Shown here: positions 24,148-35,323 of the stretch, piece after piece | How positions within the stretch are numbered: the stretch's first letter is position 1 | How the letters are laid out: every line of letters starts with the position of its first letter | Origin: Antitrichia curtipendula | Lineage: Eukaryota > Streptophyta > Bryopsida > Hypnales > Leucodontaceae | Reading direction: 5' to 3' | DNA: 64,000 nt | NCBI GenBank assembly: GCA_951230915.1 | Contig: OX579638.1 | Coordinates: 21,718,696 to 21,782,695 of the forward strand | Notes under the pieces: model-generated | The model's input: the letters and a program-made list of their open reading frames with translations, nothing else | Databases searched by the model: none | What the model was told of the DNA's origin: nothing | Made by a program: the position numbers and the translations under genes

Positions 24148-25170
24148 ATGTCTCGAAAAGCTGCGTTGATGGTATTCGCAATCGCAGTGCTACTGCACCT
24201 CTTGTCAGTTCCGGTGGTAGCCCGAGTCGAGGACCCAATTGCGAGTGAGGGCTTGACGCACCGCGACACCAGCACTACGCTCTACGGGGCTTTCACGTTC
24301 TTCAAATGCACTTCAGATCTGCACATCACCGTAACAAGCACCGCCGAAATCAGCTCTCTCATCAAGGAGTACACAACCAAGGGTACCCCAGTGAAGATCC
24401 GCGCCACACGCCCTGGGATGCACTCCACGTCAGGATTCGTCTGCCCAGGGAAACGGGCCAGCAGCAGGCTCGAATTCGGATTCATCGGGAAGAAGGAAAT
24501 CATCGTGGATCCATTACAGCAATCAACTTGCTCCTCGACAGAATGAACCGCGTGGTGGACGTCAACAAGGGAGCTCACCAGCTCACAGTCGAAGCAGGCA
24601 TGACGCTGCTAAGTCTTTTAGAAGCAAACAACATGTCGATACTAGTAGGCGCGCCATCTCTGTACGCGAATCTCACCGTTGGGGGCGTAATTTCCGCCTC
24701 TGTGCATGGTGTAGGCTCCTCTCTCGCTGAAATCGTGACGAAGCTTAAGTGGGTGAACGCCAAAGGGGAAGTGGTGGTGAGTGATGTGGGAACAGAGGAA
24801 GGAGATGGCTTACTTGGGGGACTGGGGTTGATGGGAGTGGTGACGGATGTGACGTTGCAGCTGGAGCCGTCGTCCAGGACGGAAGCGGAAGTGAGAGACG
24901 ATTTGGATGATGAGGGGATGGTGGTAGAGTTGGAGAGGGTTATGAGGGAGGAGACGAAGTTTGTGATGGTGATGTGGCAACCGGATCTTGGGATTTATAG
25001 AAGCATTTTATATAAGACTGAGGGAGGGGTGCCGGCGCTTGATGTGAATGGGACCAATGTGTTGTTGTCAGGAATTGGAGGTGACGTTGCTGGGGCGATA
25101 AGTGAATTGCATGCGGCTTGGGGGAATGATGTGGCAGATGACTCGGAGGCCGCGGATGGTTTGAATGCAG
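24148..25170 (+). CDS. L-gulono-1,4-lactone oxidase, exon 1 (FAD-binding half), with a frame break
   Basis: The family oxidises aldonolactones toward ascorbate with FAD; plant members are secreted or wall-associated. The start ATG 24148 begins a signal peptide (MSRKAALMVFAIAVLLHLL). The FAD-binding half follows: STAEISSLIKEYTTKGTPVK, HSTSGFVCP, then in another frame LLLDRMNRVVDVNKG, LTVEAGMTLLSLLEANNMS, ANLTVGGVISASVHGVGSS and VTKLKWVNAKGEVVVSDVG. The frame changes between about 24455 and 24530 and I find no plausible intron there, so this is a 1- or 2-base indel. Exon 1 ends at a good donor, GCAG|GTGAGT. Its phase 1 matches the acceptor at 39634, where the C-terminal half resumes. Exons 1 and 2 sum to 1826 nt (3 x 608 + 2), as expected for a near-full-length gene with one indel. 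The gene may therefore be a recent pseudogene or contain a sequence error. Confidence 0.8.
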
Positions 25171-25826
25171 GTGAGTGCAACCCTCTTGCTTGGGAATGCT
25201 TCTTCAAATTCACTGTAAGGAGGTTGTTGAGAATCCCGCGCAACACATACTCTGCCGTATGATTCACCGCGGGATCATTACCCCCGGGTCGCGTTGACTT
25301 CTCTGACATTGTAACTTCTGTGCAATCTTCTAGGGTTGGTTTCGTCTCTTCAATCTCCAATTGTTGATAAGAAAATCCTTCAATCTTTGACGCTCAATTG
25401 TTGATTTAATCTTGCATCGACAATTGAACATAGCATCCTTTCATTTTAACTCAAGACTAACATCATTTCAGAAACTTTGCAACCAATTTCCGTGCACTTT
25501 GTCTTTGAGGTTTCACAAACCGCTTATCAACACTCTATGTAGAAGACGGCCAATGGGTCCACAGAGCTTCAGCAAGTCATGACGAGAACCCCTCTCCTCT
25601 CACCTTACCAAACTATTGCTTGAAACCAATAGTGAAACCCTAGAAAATCCCCGGTGGTTTCCTTTCACCAGAGAGAACTTGTTCCAAAATCCGTGTGAGA
25701 CCATCTAACACTCTTCGTTGGTCAAGTTGTTCCAAACTCTTGTGAGACCAAGAGGAAAACTTGAACTTTAACATTCGAAAATTGCAACGAGGATCGCAAC
25801 TAACTCCTCGTGACAATCCTCATGGC

Positions 25827-25845
25827 GGGTGAATGCAAGAAAGAC
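25827..25845 (+). repeat. Left terminal inverted repeat of the 13.7-kb transposon
   Basis: The 19-bp sequence GGGTGAATGCAAGAAAGAC, preceded by the TGGC duplication and followed immediately by TAGTACT. It is identical to the reverse complement of the right end, with 19 of 19 matches. Confidence 0.9.
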
Positions 25846-26743
25846 TAGTACTATTTTTTGTCACACTTCATGTGCCGGAGTTTTCATGGGCCATAACTTT
25901 TTGAATTTCAAGCCAATGTACTTGAATTTTTTTTTGAAAATGGGGACATTCATACTTGTGGGCCCTGTTATTTTTCAGAAATTATGAAAAAAAAATTTCT
26001 AATTAAAATGGAATTTAGCTAATTTGTCACACTTTGCAGTTTAAGGGTTTTTAGTACTGGGGAAGACCCAAATTTAATGATTTTGAGCTGAAATTTTTGT
26101 GGTCTGTTCCCCCTATAGATGGTCATATGCCTACCAAAGGGTTTCTAGAAAAACTTCATTCCATGTGCTCCAGAGGCCGACGAATATGGGTCCCTTGCGC
26201 GCGCAAATTTGAACAACTCACAATGTTTCAAGATGAGTTCCTTGGTCAAATGTGATGAACATGAAGTTCATGCAAATGGCCAATTTTTACATTTTTTATT
26301 TGTGCCTTTTTTTTTTTTTAAAAATGAAAAACCGGACCAGGCTATTTTTTGTAGAAAACTTGGATGCTGGCTTCCAATAGTAGTGGAATGCACTGCGTAG
26401 TAGTGCGTAGTACACCCGGGAGGACAGACTTCAATGATGTGGACGACACGTGTCCGGTGAAGATTCTGAATTCTGACGTTAGCAACTGAACTACCATATT
26501 CATTATCTGACCACTCCCCATGCAAATTAATGGAAATTTAGGAGGATCGACGGCGCTCTTCGAAGTTCTGAAGCGTTTGAACCCATGTTGGCTTAGGGTT
26601 GAAGGTTCCGCGGTCGCAATTCGGAGAGACCTCGGAGTATGACGCTACTGTTCTGGCTACACAGTTTTTGATTCGCCGAAGTCTTTCTGAGTGGTATGCA
26701 GAATCATGTGCAAGGGACAGGTTGTGACGCAAAGTAGCGAGTG
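25846..26743. other. Left non-coding end of the transposon
   Basis: No gene is supported here. AGTACT occurs at 25847 and near 26051, and a cluster GTAGTAGTGCGTAGTACACC lies near 26396. It likely holds subterminal transposase-binding sites and the transposase promoter. Confidence 0.4.
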
Positions 26744-29700
26744 ATGGAGAATGTGGGCGGCCAGCCTCGTCGTGGAAGACGTCCACAAAAAGTTCGACCA
26801 AGTCCACGCACCAGGGCAGCGGTCACTGACGCTAGCCTAGCGGATCGGCGTCGCAGAGTTACCCTACGCCAGTAGAGTAGTCGAGCTAGGCGAGATTCAC
26901 TCACTTCATCGATTGAAGACGGAGCATCAACGGACATCCAAGCAGAGGAAGTAATTGATGGAAGTCTAGAACGCGCTGTATATCGAAGCACAGTGAACCG
27001 TCATGCAGACCGCATCTGCCGGGGCTTGGTTGAGCAGCTGCTGCGCTTGGAGAATGCAGACCTCCGTGCTGCAGTAATGCACAAAGTTTTCAGTCATGTA
27101 CATGTTCGTCCATTGCTCCCGGATTATTATGCCAATCCCGCTGACGCAAGAGTCGAGCGTCAAATTCTGGAGAACATCCGCGCCGAGTTACAGCAAATGA
27201 AGATTCCGCATACATCGGGTAAATTGGCGAGGAAACGTGCTATTTTGGAAGCAGTTGTAAGCGAAATCGATGCAGACTTTAGTAGATTTGCTAGAATTCT
27301 GGGTACAAAGAAGACGAATGTTGTAGGGGTTGTTGAACGCTTGCGCAGCGCTACGAGCACAGATGGTGCGAGATTCGGCGTGCCTGCCAGAAGAAAACGA
27401 GAAGGCGGCATTTCTGACGCTGTTAAGTTCGAGGTGACTACGTGGTGGACGGAAGAAACTAGGGTGAGCCCAAATCGGAAAGACATCCGCAGAAAGCGTT
27501 TAGGACGAAATCTATACGACACGCACCCAACGCATCTTCTCATGGAGACGCAGGTTTATTTTGCCAATCCTCTTCTGCACTGTTTATGCATGCTCGCTTC
27601 TTCATTCTTTTCCAAATCCTCCATCCGGTAGAGAATGGACGCAAGCATTGCTAATTCGGTTCCATTTGCTCTTGTTGTCGTCACCTTTCCTTCCTCCATC
27701 TTTGCGGACTGCCTTGGTAAGTGACTTTGTTATGTGGTTTTCTGTGAAGCCTGTACTAGGAATTCATTAATGTGTTTTTTACTTACACCGGAGACCTTTC
27801 GTCCCTTCCTCAGTATTGTACACTTAGTCTCTTATGCTTGCAGTGCTGTGAAAGGCTATATATGACAATTCACACCATATTCTATAGTACTGGACGTACC
27901 GTTCTCTCTGCTGCATTTGTCGCACTATTTCTTCCCATTACTAGTAAGCTCTTGTACAATGAGGTTTGTCACCCCCCTAGTACTCTCTAAACTTCTGTGT
28001 GCTGCGATCATTCCTCTGATGTAGTAAGCACATACAGTACGGTCTATAGTCATGCAGTTTTTCTCCCTTAGCACTTCGAGGATATCCTTGGAGAATAGTC
28101 TGTACATTACTGAGTACTGCTTCAGTATTCTCGTGGACTCACCTACCGCCTTTACCATTTCCAGTACTGCGAGCCCAGACTGGTCCTGTATGTCTTCGTG
28201 GTATACTGAATACTCTGTTTTACTGAATAGTCACACAAGCAGTCTTCATTAATGGTGCTTTGTACTCACTACTCGGTGCTCACTATTAACGGCACATTGT
28301 GTCCTTATTTCTCCTCTTACCCGCAGTACCCTCAAGACTTTTACTCCAGCCTCTTGTACTACGTAGGACTACTGATTTTCGCCCTTCAGCACCAAGACAT
28401 ACACTTCAGCGTAAGAAGTACTGGATACCCCTTGCACAGTGCTACTAGTCTTGCACAGTACTGCGGCTTCCTACGTTCGAGTACTGATTCAGTACTTTAA
28501 GTGCTACAGAGCACTGACTACGAGTACTTTGTAGCTCTTTTTATACCACATAGTACTTCTAACGGAACCAAAGTGGTACTAATGTTGCTTCGTCTGCTAG
28601 TCATGAAAGCGTTGCGGCGTCCTTTCCCTCCCGATTTTGTCAAACCATGTTTTACTCATCTGACTGTATTTCAGCATGTACGTCTCGTGGGCATCATTCA
28701 TTGGTCTTACGGATTAGACCGTTATTTCATGCAGAAGCAATTGTATGATCGATTCATAACCGCTCATCCAGAGTGCCTAATCATGCGGCGTTCATTTGAT
28801 CGTCTTCGACCTTTCTTTGTCATCAAGTGCAAGGAGCGTAACGTCTGCTGTTGTCGGTATCATGTGGAGGTCCTTTTTCTGCTGGAAGCACTTAATGCAT
28901 TTCGTGACCCTCACACTGGCGCTCACGTTGTTTTGAGGTGTGGTTGCGAATGTATTGTCTGTGGTTTTGGCAATGGTGGGCAATGCAAGGCTGGAGATAG
29001 TCGCTTTTCAGGTGTCACTGCTATGTGGGAGTCCTTGTTGTGCCCTAAAGCTGAGGACACGGAATTCCATCGGCCATACTGCTTGCTAGGAGAGTGTAGC
29101 AGCTGCGGTGTTTCCTTCTTCAAGCTCTGTCCCAGGGAGCGTGTGGACATGCCAGGCGTGAGCATCAAATGGAAGCAATTTCAATACGAGGTCGTTGGAT
29201 CCACAGACGACGGTAGGCCGAAGAAGCGCATCAAGGAGATCTCCCGCATTACTGCGTTCCCGGAGTTTGTGGACTTCTTCAAACCTACAATTGAGCGTTT
29301 CATACGACACAATTTTGAGTCCCACTGGCAAAGCGACCAAGCAAAAGTACTGAGGCAATGTCTACAGCGGGGTGCCATTCTCTCCCATATAGACTTTGCG
29401 GAAAATTATACGTTCCAGGTCCAAAATGAAATCCAGTTCATGTACTTCAATTCCACACAAATGACCATTTTGGTGCACATGACTTACTACTGTACATTAG
29501 CATCGGAGGATGCTAATGACTTGCCGACCCTAGTCAGGGAAACCCACTATTATATCTCAGACGACCGGACACACGACACCCTCTTCGTGCAACACTGTCT
29601 GCTGCTACATTGGCGGTGGTTTATTTCCACGAAATTCACTCCAGACACTCACTACGTGTTCAATGACGGCTGCACAGGTCAATTTAAAGGGGCTCGAGCG

Positions 29701-31011
29701 CTCTACTTTGCTGCCAGATTTGAGCGCCTACCTGTATTTTTCTTCGCATATAACAGTATTCAGTTATGCTAGAAAGTGTCAATCTATGTATACAACTCTT
29801 GTAGTCTTCCGTGTGGTCTAATTAGCCAAATAACTCTTCATGTGTCATATTTGACAGTATAGTGACTGCTAAAAAATATGCTCTTCATCACCTGCTTTCA
29901 TTGCTTTGTAGATATCCATCGTTGACCGGCGGCTGCAGAATGATATGGAATTTTTATGGCTCGGGTCACGGCAAGGGTGAATGGGATGGTGTTGGCGCTG
30001 TCATCAAAAGAGCTTTGCGTGCCGAGCAACTCCTCAATCCTCATAGGACTTTACAGAATGCACGCGATTGCGTTACATTCTTAGACGCGTCTTTGGCTGG
30101 ACAAGTCCCTAATACACGAGATCGGACTAGGTGATGCACCAGAACCAATCCTTCTTACTTTCTTCACTGTGCGTTCAATCTTCTGTGGTCCTAACATACT
30201 CAACTTCCATTCTTATCTGAAGCTACTCTTTCAATTGTTTCCACCTCTTCCTCTGTGTCCATTGTGTTCCTGAAATGGCATTGTTCTTGTCCATGTTCCC
30301 CCTTGCAGGTCGTATCGTTACTTCCACCACATCGGAGTTCAGGACGTTGACCGCACCAATCTCCACTCTTGTGACCGCATACCAGGATCATCGAAACTAC
30401 ACTCCGTACTGGCGCCTGATCGAAATGACCCAACGAAGCTGCTTGTACGTGAATTGTCTTGCTTCTGCGGTCCATGCTTAGAAGCAGATTTCAGCCACTG
30501 TGAAAATCTGCTGTACGTAAAATCCTGGAACGCAATCAAAATTCAGCCACATGTTGCGGGCTTCTCTCTTCCTGTACCAGACATAGACGATGGAGAAGAC
30601 ATATGGGATTGAGAATACAGTGAGGATGGCATGGCTGACTTAGTGCAAGCAGGCGACAACTTTGCTGTTCCGGCAGCTCCTGACAATGATGAGGGTGTTG
30701 CTTTTTATATACTACAGTGCCAAGCTCCCAAAAGAATTCTGACGGAAGATTTGAATTGCAGCTGGGGAGGCCAATTCAAAGTAGGAGACTCCATCATCTC
30801 AGGCACTTACTATCAGAAATGGGGACGTTCTGACCTCCAAAACTACGTGTACCTTAGTAACTCTCAGATTGCGCACTTTGATGCCAGCATTATCCTTGCC
30901 TGTAAATTTCAAATGCTTCCCAGACAATATCGTGTCAAAGGAGGAAATCGGGTATATAAGCTCCCTGATGAAACTGTAGACGTTATTAATAGCGCCTTGG
31001 ATTGCTTGTGA
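26744..31011 (+). pseudogene. DDE-type transposase of the 13.7-kb element (decayed, with in-frame stops)
   Basis: Exons: 26744-27553, 28735-29733, 29912-30130 and 30309-31011. Exon 1 encodes a basic N-terminus, then HKVFSHVHVRPLLPDYYA and WWTEETRVSPNRKDIRRKR. Exon 2 has CKERNVCCCRYHVE, several Cys pairs, IDFAENYTFQVQNEIQ, and a second acidic motif NDGCTGQFKG. Exon 3 has FYGSGHGKGEWDGVGAVIKR. Exon 4 has RELSCFCGPCLEADFSHCE and an acidic linker followed by a C-terminal module (GGQFKVGDSIISGTYYQKWG, ILACKFQM). The order DFAENY ... DGC ... HGKG-DG-G is that of a transposase-like family widespread in animals and usually annotated as uncharacterised; I infer an RNase H-like DDE/D core. Defects: TAG at 26873-26875, TGA at 30610-30612 with the frame open beyond it, and non-matching phase between exons 2 and 3. 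It is probably inactive. Confidence 0.7.
27554..28734 (+). repeat. AGTACT-rich intron of the transposase gene
   Basis: This 1.18-kb intron contains at least nine exact AGTACT palindromes (for example near 27887, 27979, 28114, 28162, 28417, 28457, 28479, 28490, 28520 and 28551) plus many GTACT and AGTAC variants. About 0.3 would be expected by chance. The copies are irregularly spaced and not in simple tandem, which suggests repeated protein-binding sites rather than a microsatellite. Confidence 0.7.
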
Positions 31012-31538
31012 GCCTAAAGAAGTAATATTCATTATCCTCTAAAAGAAGGCCTTCAAACTTGCAAATTGCATGTCCAATCATCTACCATACTAGTAGATGT
31101 GACTCTGGCACTATGATTGATCATGTAAGTATGCATTGTCAATGTCAATTTATTTATCAAAAGTACCCACACCATGCTAAACACACCTTATGTACTGAAA
31201 TTACAATATTAGACAGCAGTACAACCGTCTTCACTCGCAAGGGCACCTACAATACTGAATTTTGCTGTACATTAGGAACTATACTTCAAACGTGGTACTA
31301 TGTAGCATGATCGATACTGCTACAACGCACTCGCTACTACTGCAGAAGTACCTCTACGCACTGCGAATGTTTTATATCACTACTATAACGTACTGAAGAA
31401 CACTCCCCGCAATACTATGACGCGGTACTAGTCACTATGCAGGACTGAAGTCACTGAACGCATATACATAGCACTACACTTCTAATGTGAGGACCCTTTG
31501 GCTCTCCTGAAATTGTTTCATGTCGATTCTTGTAGAAG
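31012..31538. other. Convergent spacer between transposase and SET cargo gene
   Basis: The transposase ends at 31011 and the minus-strand SET gene at 31539, so both 3' ends lie here. The spacer is again rich in GTAC-core motifs (AAGTACC, CAGTACAA, GGTACTA, CGTACTG). No ORF of interest. Confidence 0.5.
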
Positions 31539-34500
31539 TCATACTCCTCTGCAAAGTTTGCTACGGCAGCAGCATTCAAATGGTGATGTCTGATCGTCAA
31601 ATTCGACTCCGTAGTCCCACGTTAGTTCCTCCCCGGCCCGTATCATGCGATTAGCAAAGAAAGCAACCTACACAGCATGTATCCACGACTCTCAGCAATG
31701 CAATTACAAACTACGTGTTCTGCAAAGACAACGTGCAGAAGGAGAATTGAAAGCTTTTTTCAGTTCTGGAACTTGCATGATATAACGTTGGACTATCGTA
31801 GTCCACCCACACTGGCATCTCCATGAGATTGGCATCTCCACATCTGCATTCACATTGTTGCTTTCAGTAGTACTCTATATACACCACAATCAACGAAGCA
31901 AACAGGGGAGAGAGAAGGCATATGTATGCTATGGTATTCGTACCTATGATTCAACCACCTTGCAACGTTTGCCACGTCGGTCGCATCTATGCACAGTAGC
32001 GATTCATCGTCGTTGCAGGCCTCCGACTCCCAATCAGCGTCAAGCGCCAGGGAATACTTGGTCCGGTCACCTCTTCTGAGCAATTCTGCATTTGTCACAA
32101 CTTCTCCTGCATATTCAAAAACAAAAGACCCACGTCGGAGGGCCTGCACCGTCCTAATGCCCCAGCCTTTTTCCTTGCTGACATGAAATACCTGCAACAA
32201 CATCCACAAAACCGAACATGTTACCACTCCCTTCAAATGCCCTTCACGCAATGCAGTCAGTGCTTGAGCGATGTGATTCCCTCACCTCCAAGGGCGTCGT
32301 CAATCCTCTCTGCACTACCATGTTCAAGCATTCGGGCGTACATTGACATTTGCTGTTGCACTCACGGATGAACTGCAGTGGGACATGTCCATTGCAGCGC
32401 CCATGTTTGATCTCGGTGCATGTGGAAAGCGCATTGCAATAAACATATCGCGATGCACAGCCGCTGCGCCGTCTCAAAAACTGCATAATCGCAGCCACAC
32501 CGCAGTGAACAGACAGTACGCATTCAACCACGACCACGTAGTAGTACAAGGCTGACCGTTTTCTTAGTCTGACCAAACCTAAGAAACACAGCATGAGCGC
32601 TACGAATGCACTGTACTCTCTGTTCCCGACTGCCGTGTTTTGATGCTAGTGGAGATAAAGTCATGGCAACTCCTTCAAGCCTCAGATTCCTAAGATTCTT
32701 CAAGGTAAAGAAAGCAAATACAGGAAGAAAAGCACACCTGTACAATATACCGAGGGTATAGGAGGCCGTCACCAACATAATGTTGTTGCGCTTCGTCAAG
32801 ACTGCACGAGCATGTGTTGCGCATACCAATGGAGGCGTCGTCCTTCACTGAATCGAGAGTGGAGCTCGCTATGGAAGCACGCAGTGTGACGGCAGAGACA
32901 TACGCATGGATTCCAAGGGACTTGACATATGTGTAGGACTTGTCCGGAGCAGGGATACCGTCCGAGGAATCACCCTCAAAAAAAAGAACAAGTACGCGTT
33001 CTAGACCCCTAGACACGTCAAAGTGTTTTGAATGCACAAGTCCCTGTTCAGAGCAGCTTATCATATACCAATCACGAGGCAAAGTACACAAACAAACATT
33101 TCATTACACATGATTCACATCACAAGTGCACTTTGTTTTGCACTGTGGTCCCCAAGAACCAGTACCTGAAAACTTCTACCTATACTATTAGAAGGAAGAC
33201 ATACCAAGAGTCCTTATTCAGTACAGCATTTGCAGATTGTATCTTCCGGTTATGGAACCAACCGTCTGTGGCAACGCATGACCAACGCCGATGTTGTGGG
33301 CCAACATGCCTTGCTCAAGATGCGAATCTTGGCTTGGTCCCACGGTCGCACCGTGGGACAGAAAGCACTCCCGTGGCCCACAGTCATGTGCAATCCTCAT
33401 ATGACTACTGTTGCAGGTATATGGTATGTCACTGGGGCGCTGATACTTTCCTCAGGCTCGCGCCGATGGCTGCGGTCCAGGGGACTCTCGTGGACCCTGC
33501 TAAATGCAGACCCCAGTACATGATGTTGTGTTCCTCTCACCTAGCAAAAGATAAGGAGGCAAGTAGGGAGTGCAATCCATAGAGGCAGCACGAACCTCAG
33601 CCCACATTGTCGATAGCGCAATGTGGGCGCAACTCACTTTTTGGTACCCACCTTGTTCTTCTTGGGCAAATATCCAACAGTGGGATTTGCGGTGCCACGC
33701 TCGGGTACTGATTTTCCAGACGCATGACGAAGTCGGAGGACTCTGCCGCCTGCTTCAGTTGCGGAGACTTCTTGCATGGTAGCGTCCGAGTGCTCTTGGT
33801 TTCCTGCAAGACAAGGGAGGTAGTCATGGCTCACGGTGGCACTTTGTAGCTTCTTCAGTTGTCCAAAGGAAAGAACATGGTGTGTACAGCAATCAACATT
33901 CTCTCAAGGTACGGTAACGAATTCTTTGTCTAACGATTGACAATCTCATAAGCAAGTTTCTAAGAACATTATTTGAATGCAGAAAACGTGGCAGCGACTC
34001 AGTAGACTACGAACCTCCACGAGATGATGAGACACCCTTCCTAGTAGCCTCGACAGAGATGCATGCAGCAGATGCAACAAGAATGCTGTCGTCATTGTCA
34101 TTTTGGCCCTCTCCGGCAGTCCCCGATTCTGGCACACAATTGAGAACATTTTTCCTGGCGCATTTGGAAGACCTCTCAAAAGTTAGGGAGTAGGGGTCCT
34201 CTGACTGTACGCCGATGGTTTCCCCTGCAGGAGTAGACTTCTGTTGTAAAGGAACAGAGACAACCGCCGATGCACTGCCACTTCTTACAGTCTGCAATAC
34301 AAACCATGAACCGGGAATTCTGTGAGAAGCGTGCCTGTTCACCGTTGTGGTGACAGATGTGAAACGTACTGAGTGTTACATTATACATTTACATACACTA
34401 ATTTAGAAAGCATGAAGTAGCGGAATCAACTTTTACCTTTGATGGTAGGATGATGTCACCATCCTCCTCAACCTCAAGAGAAGCCATAAGTTTCGGATGT

Positions 34501-35005
34501 TGGCTTTCGCTTTGCAGGAGGGGGTCATCCTTGTCAACAGCAAAGAAGTCACTGTCTTCATCTGGGCCCAGCTGCTGAACCTTTGGCACTGGCGCCTCAC
34601 TATCCTGCTCCACATGCTGGTCAGCGGCTTCATCCTCCTGGACTTTGAGTGGGGCATCCTGTACATTGTTCACGGGAGGAGGAGCAAGGCTCACGAAAGT
34701 CAACATTGACAGGTCTGCGTCGATGGTTTTCTCCCTAACCACCGGCGCTGGAAAGACCGTCTCCGGTGTTGACGTCACGGTGCCGCTGTCCTTCAACTTG
34801 CATGACGGGGTTGACAACTGGGACCCAAACGGCGTGCAGGAACCATCGAAGTCAAGCATCTGGAGTACTGCAAATCCGTCACTACTTTCCATGCCCGGCT
34901 TCATCACTCTTGGTCGGAACTCCTGTCCTCCGTCGCCTAGGCACTTAGAGACGCTGCTGCCGTAGGCAGACATACTGGGAGCCCCGTCACTAACGATGGA
35001 GGAAC
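31539..35005 (-). CDS. SUVR-type SET-domain histone methyltransferase, transposon cargo (C-terminal part of a probable RING-SET fusion)
   Basis: Exons (minus): 35005-34437, 34291-34015, 33803-33638, 33496-33409, 33043-32738, 32372-32286, 32191-31944, 31843-31777, 31667-31539. The first three are low-complexity and acidic/Ser-rich. DVSRGLERV and APDKSYTYVKS resemble the segment before pre-SET in SUVR proteins. Pre-SET is short: NTCSCS, then FIRECNSKCQCTPECLNMVV. The SET domain is complete: KEKGWGIRTVQALRRG, FVFEYAGEVVTNAELL, SLALDADWESEA, VARWLNHRCGDANLMEMP, VAFFANRMIRAGEELTWDYG. Post-SET CCCRSKLCRG precedes the stop at 31539. NHRC-DANL and LTWDYG-FDD match SUVR1/2/4-type H3K9 methyltransferases. 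Junctions agree in phase; 31777|31776 uses a GC donor. I saw no stop codon in it. The 5' acceptor at 35005 fits the RING exon upstream, so it may not be a separate gene. Confidence 0.8.
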
Positions 35006-35323
35006 CTACACATGCAACCGCAACAAGTTCAGAAGAAACGCAAGAAATCCAGTGATGCCTTTACAGTTGCCCCAATTTGTGGCCACATAGGATAAAACGG
35101 GAAAACGGCACATACAGTCAGTGCACAGGGATGTGGGTGGTCAGTAAATGTTGAACCATCAATACATACAGGAGGTCCACATTAGAGAGACAGAGACGGC
35201 ATATGGAGATGTGAATTGGACAGGCGATGGAGTTGAAGAAAAGTCAGGTCAAATGACGTAGTCAGCAAGTGATTGCGGAAGAGGAAAGTGAAAGAGTTGG
35301 ACAAATTAAGAGTGCAGAATTAC

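Noticed and set aside
25171..25826. Possible additional oxidase exons after exon 1
   Set aside because: The conserved C-terminal half begins at 39634 in matching phase; nothing oxidase-like lies in this interval.
26378..26415. Alternative left boundary of the transposon at CACTGCGTAG, CACTA-like
   Set aside because: The would-be right partner (CACTTTGCGTAG) matches poorly and has no target duplication, whereas the GGGTGAATGC ends match 19 of 19 with TGGC on both sides.
30200..30539. Minus-strand ORFs over the transposase 3' exons
   Set aside because: Shadows of the transposase exon that encodes the CFCGPC motif on the plus strand.
32373..32737. Cys-containing frame (about 32594-32373) as part of the pre-SET domain
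   Set aside because: Its phase does not fit the preceding exon, while direct splicing from 32738 to 32372 gives an in-frame FIRECNSKCQC with family-like spacing.
33230..33523. Plus-strand ORFs opposite the SET gene
   Set aside because: They are antisense to exons and introns of the cargo gene and show no domain.
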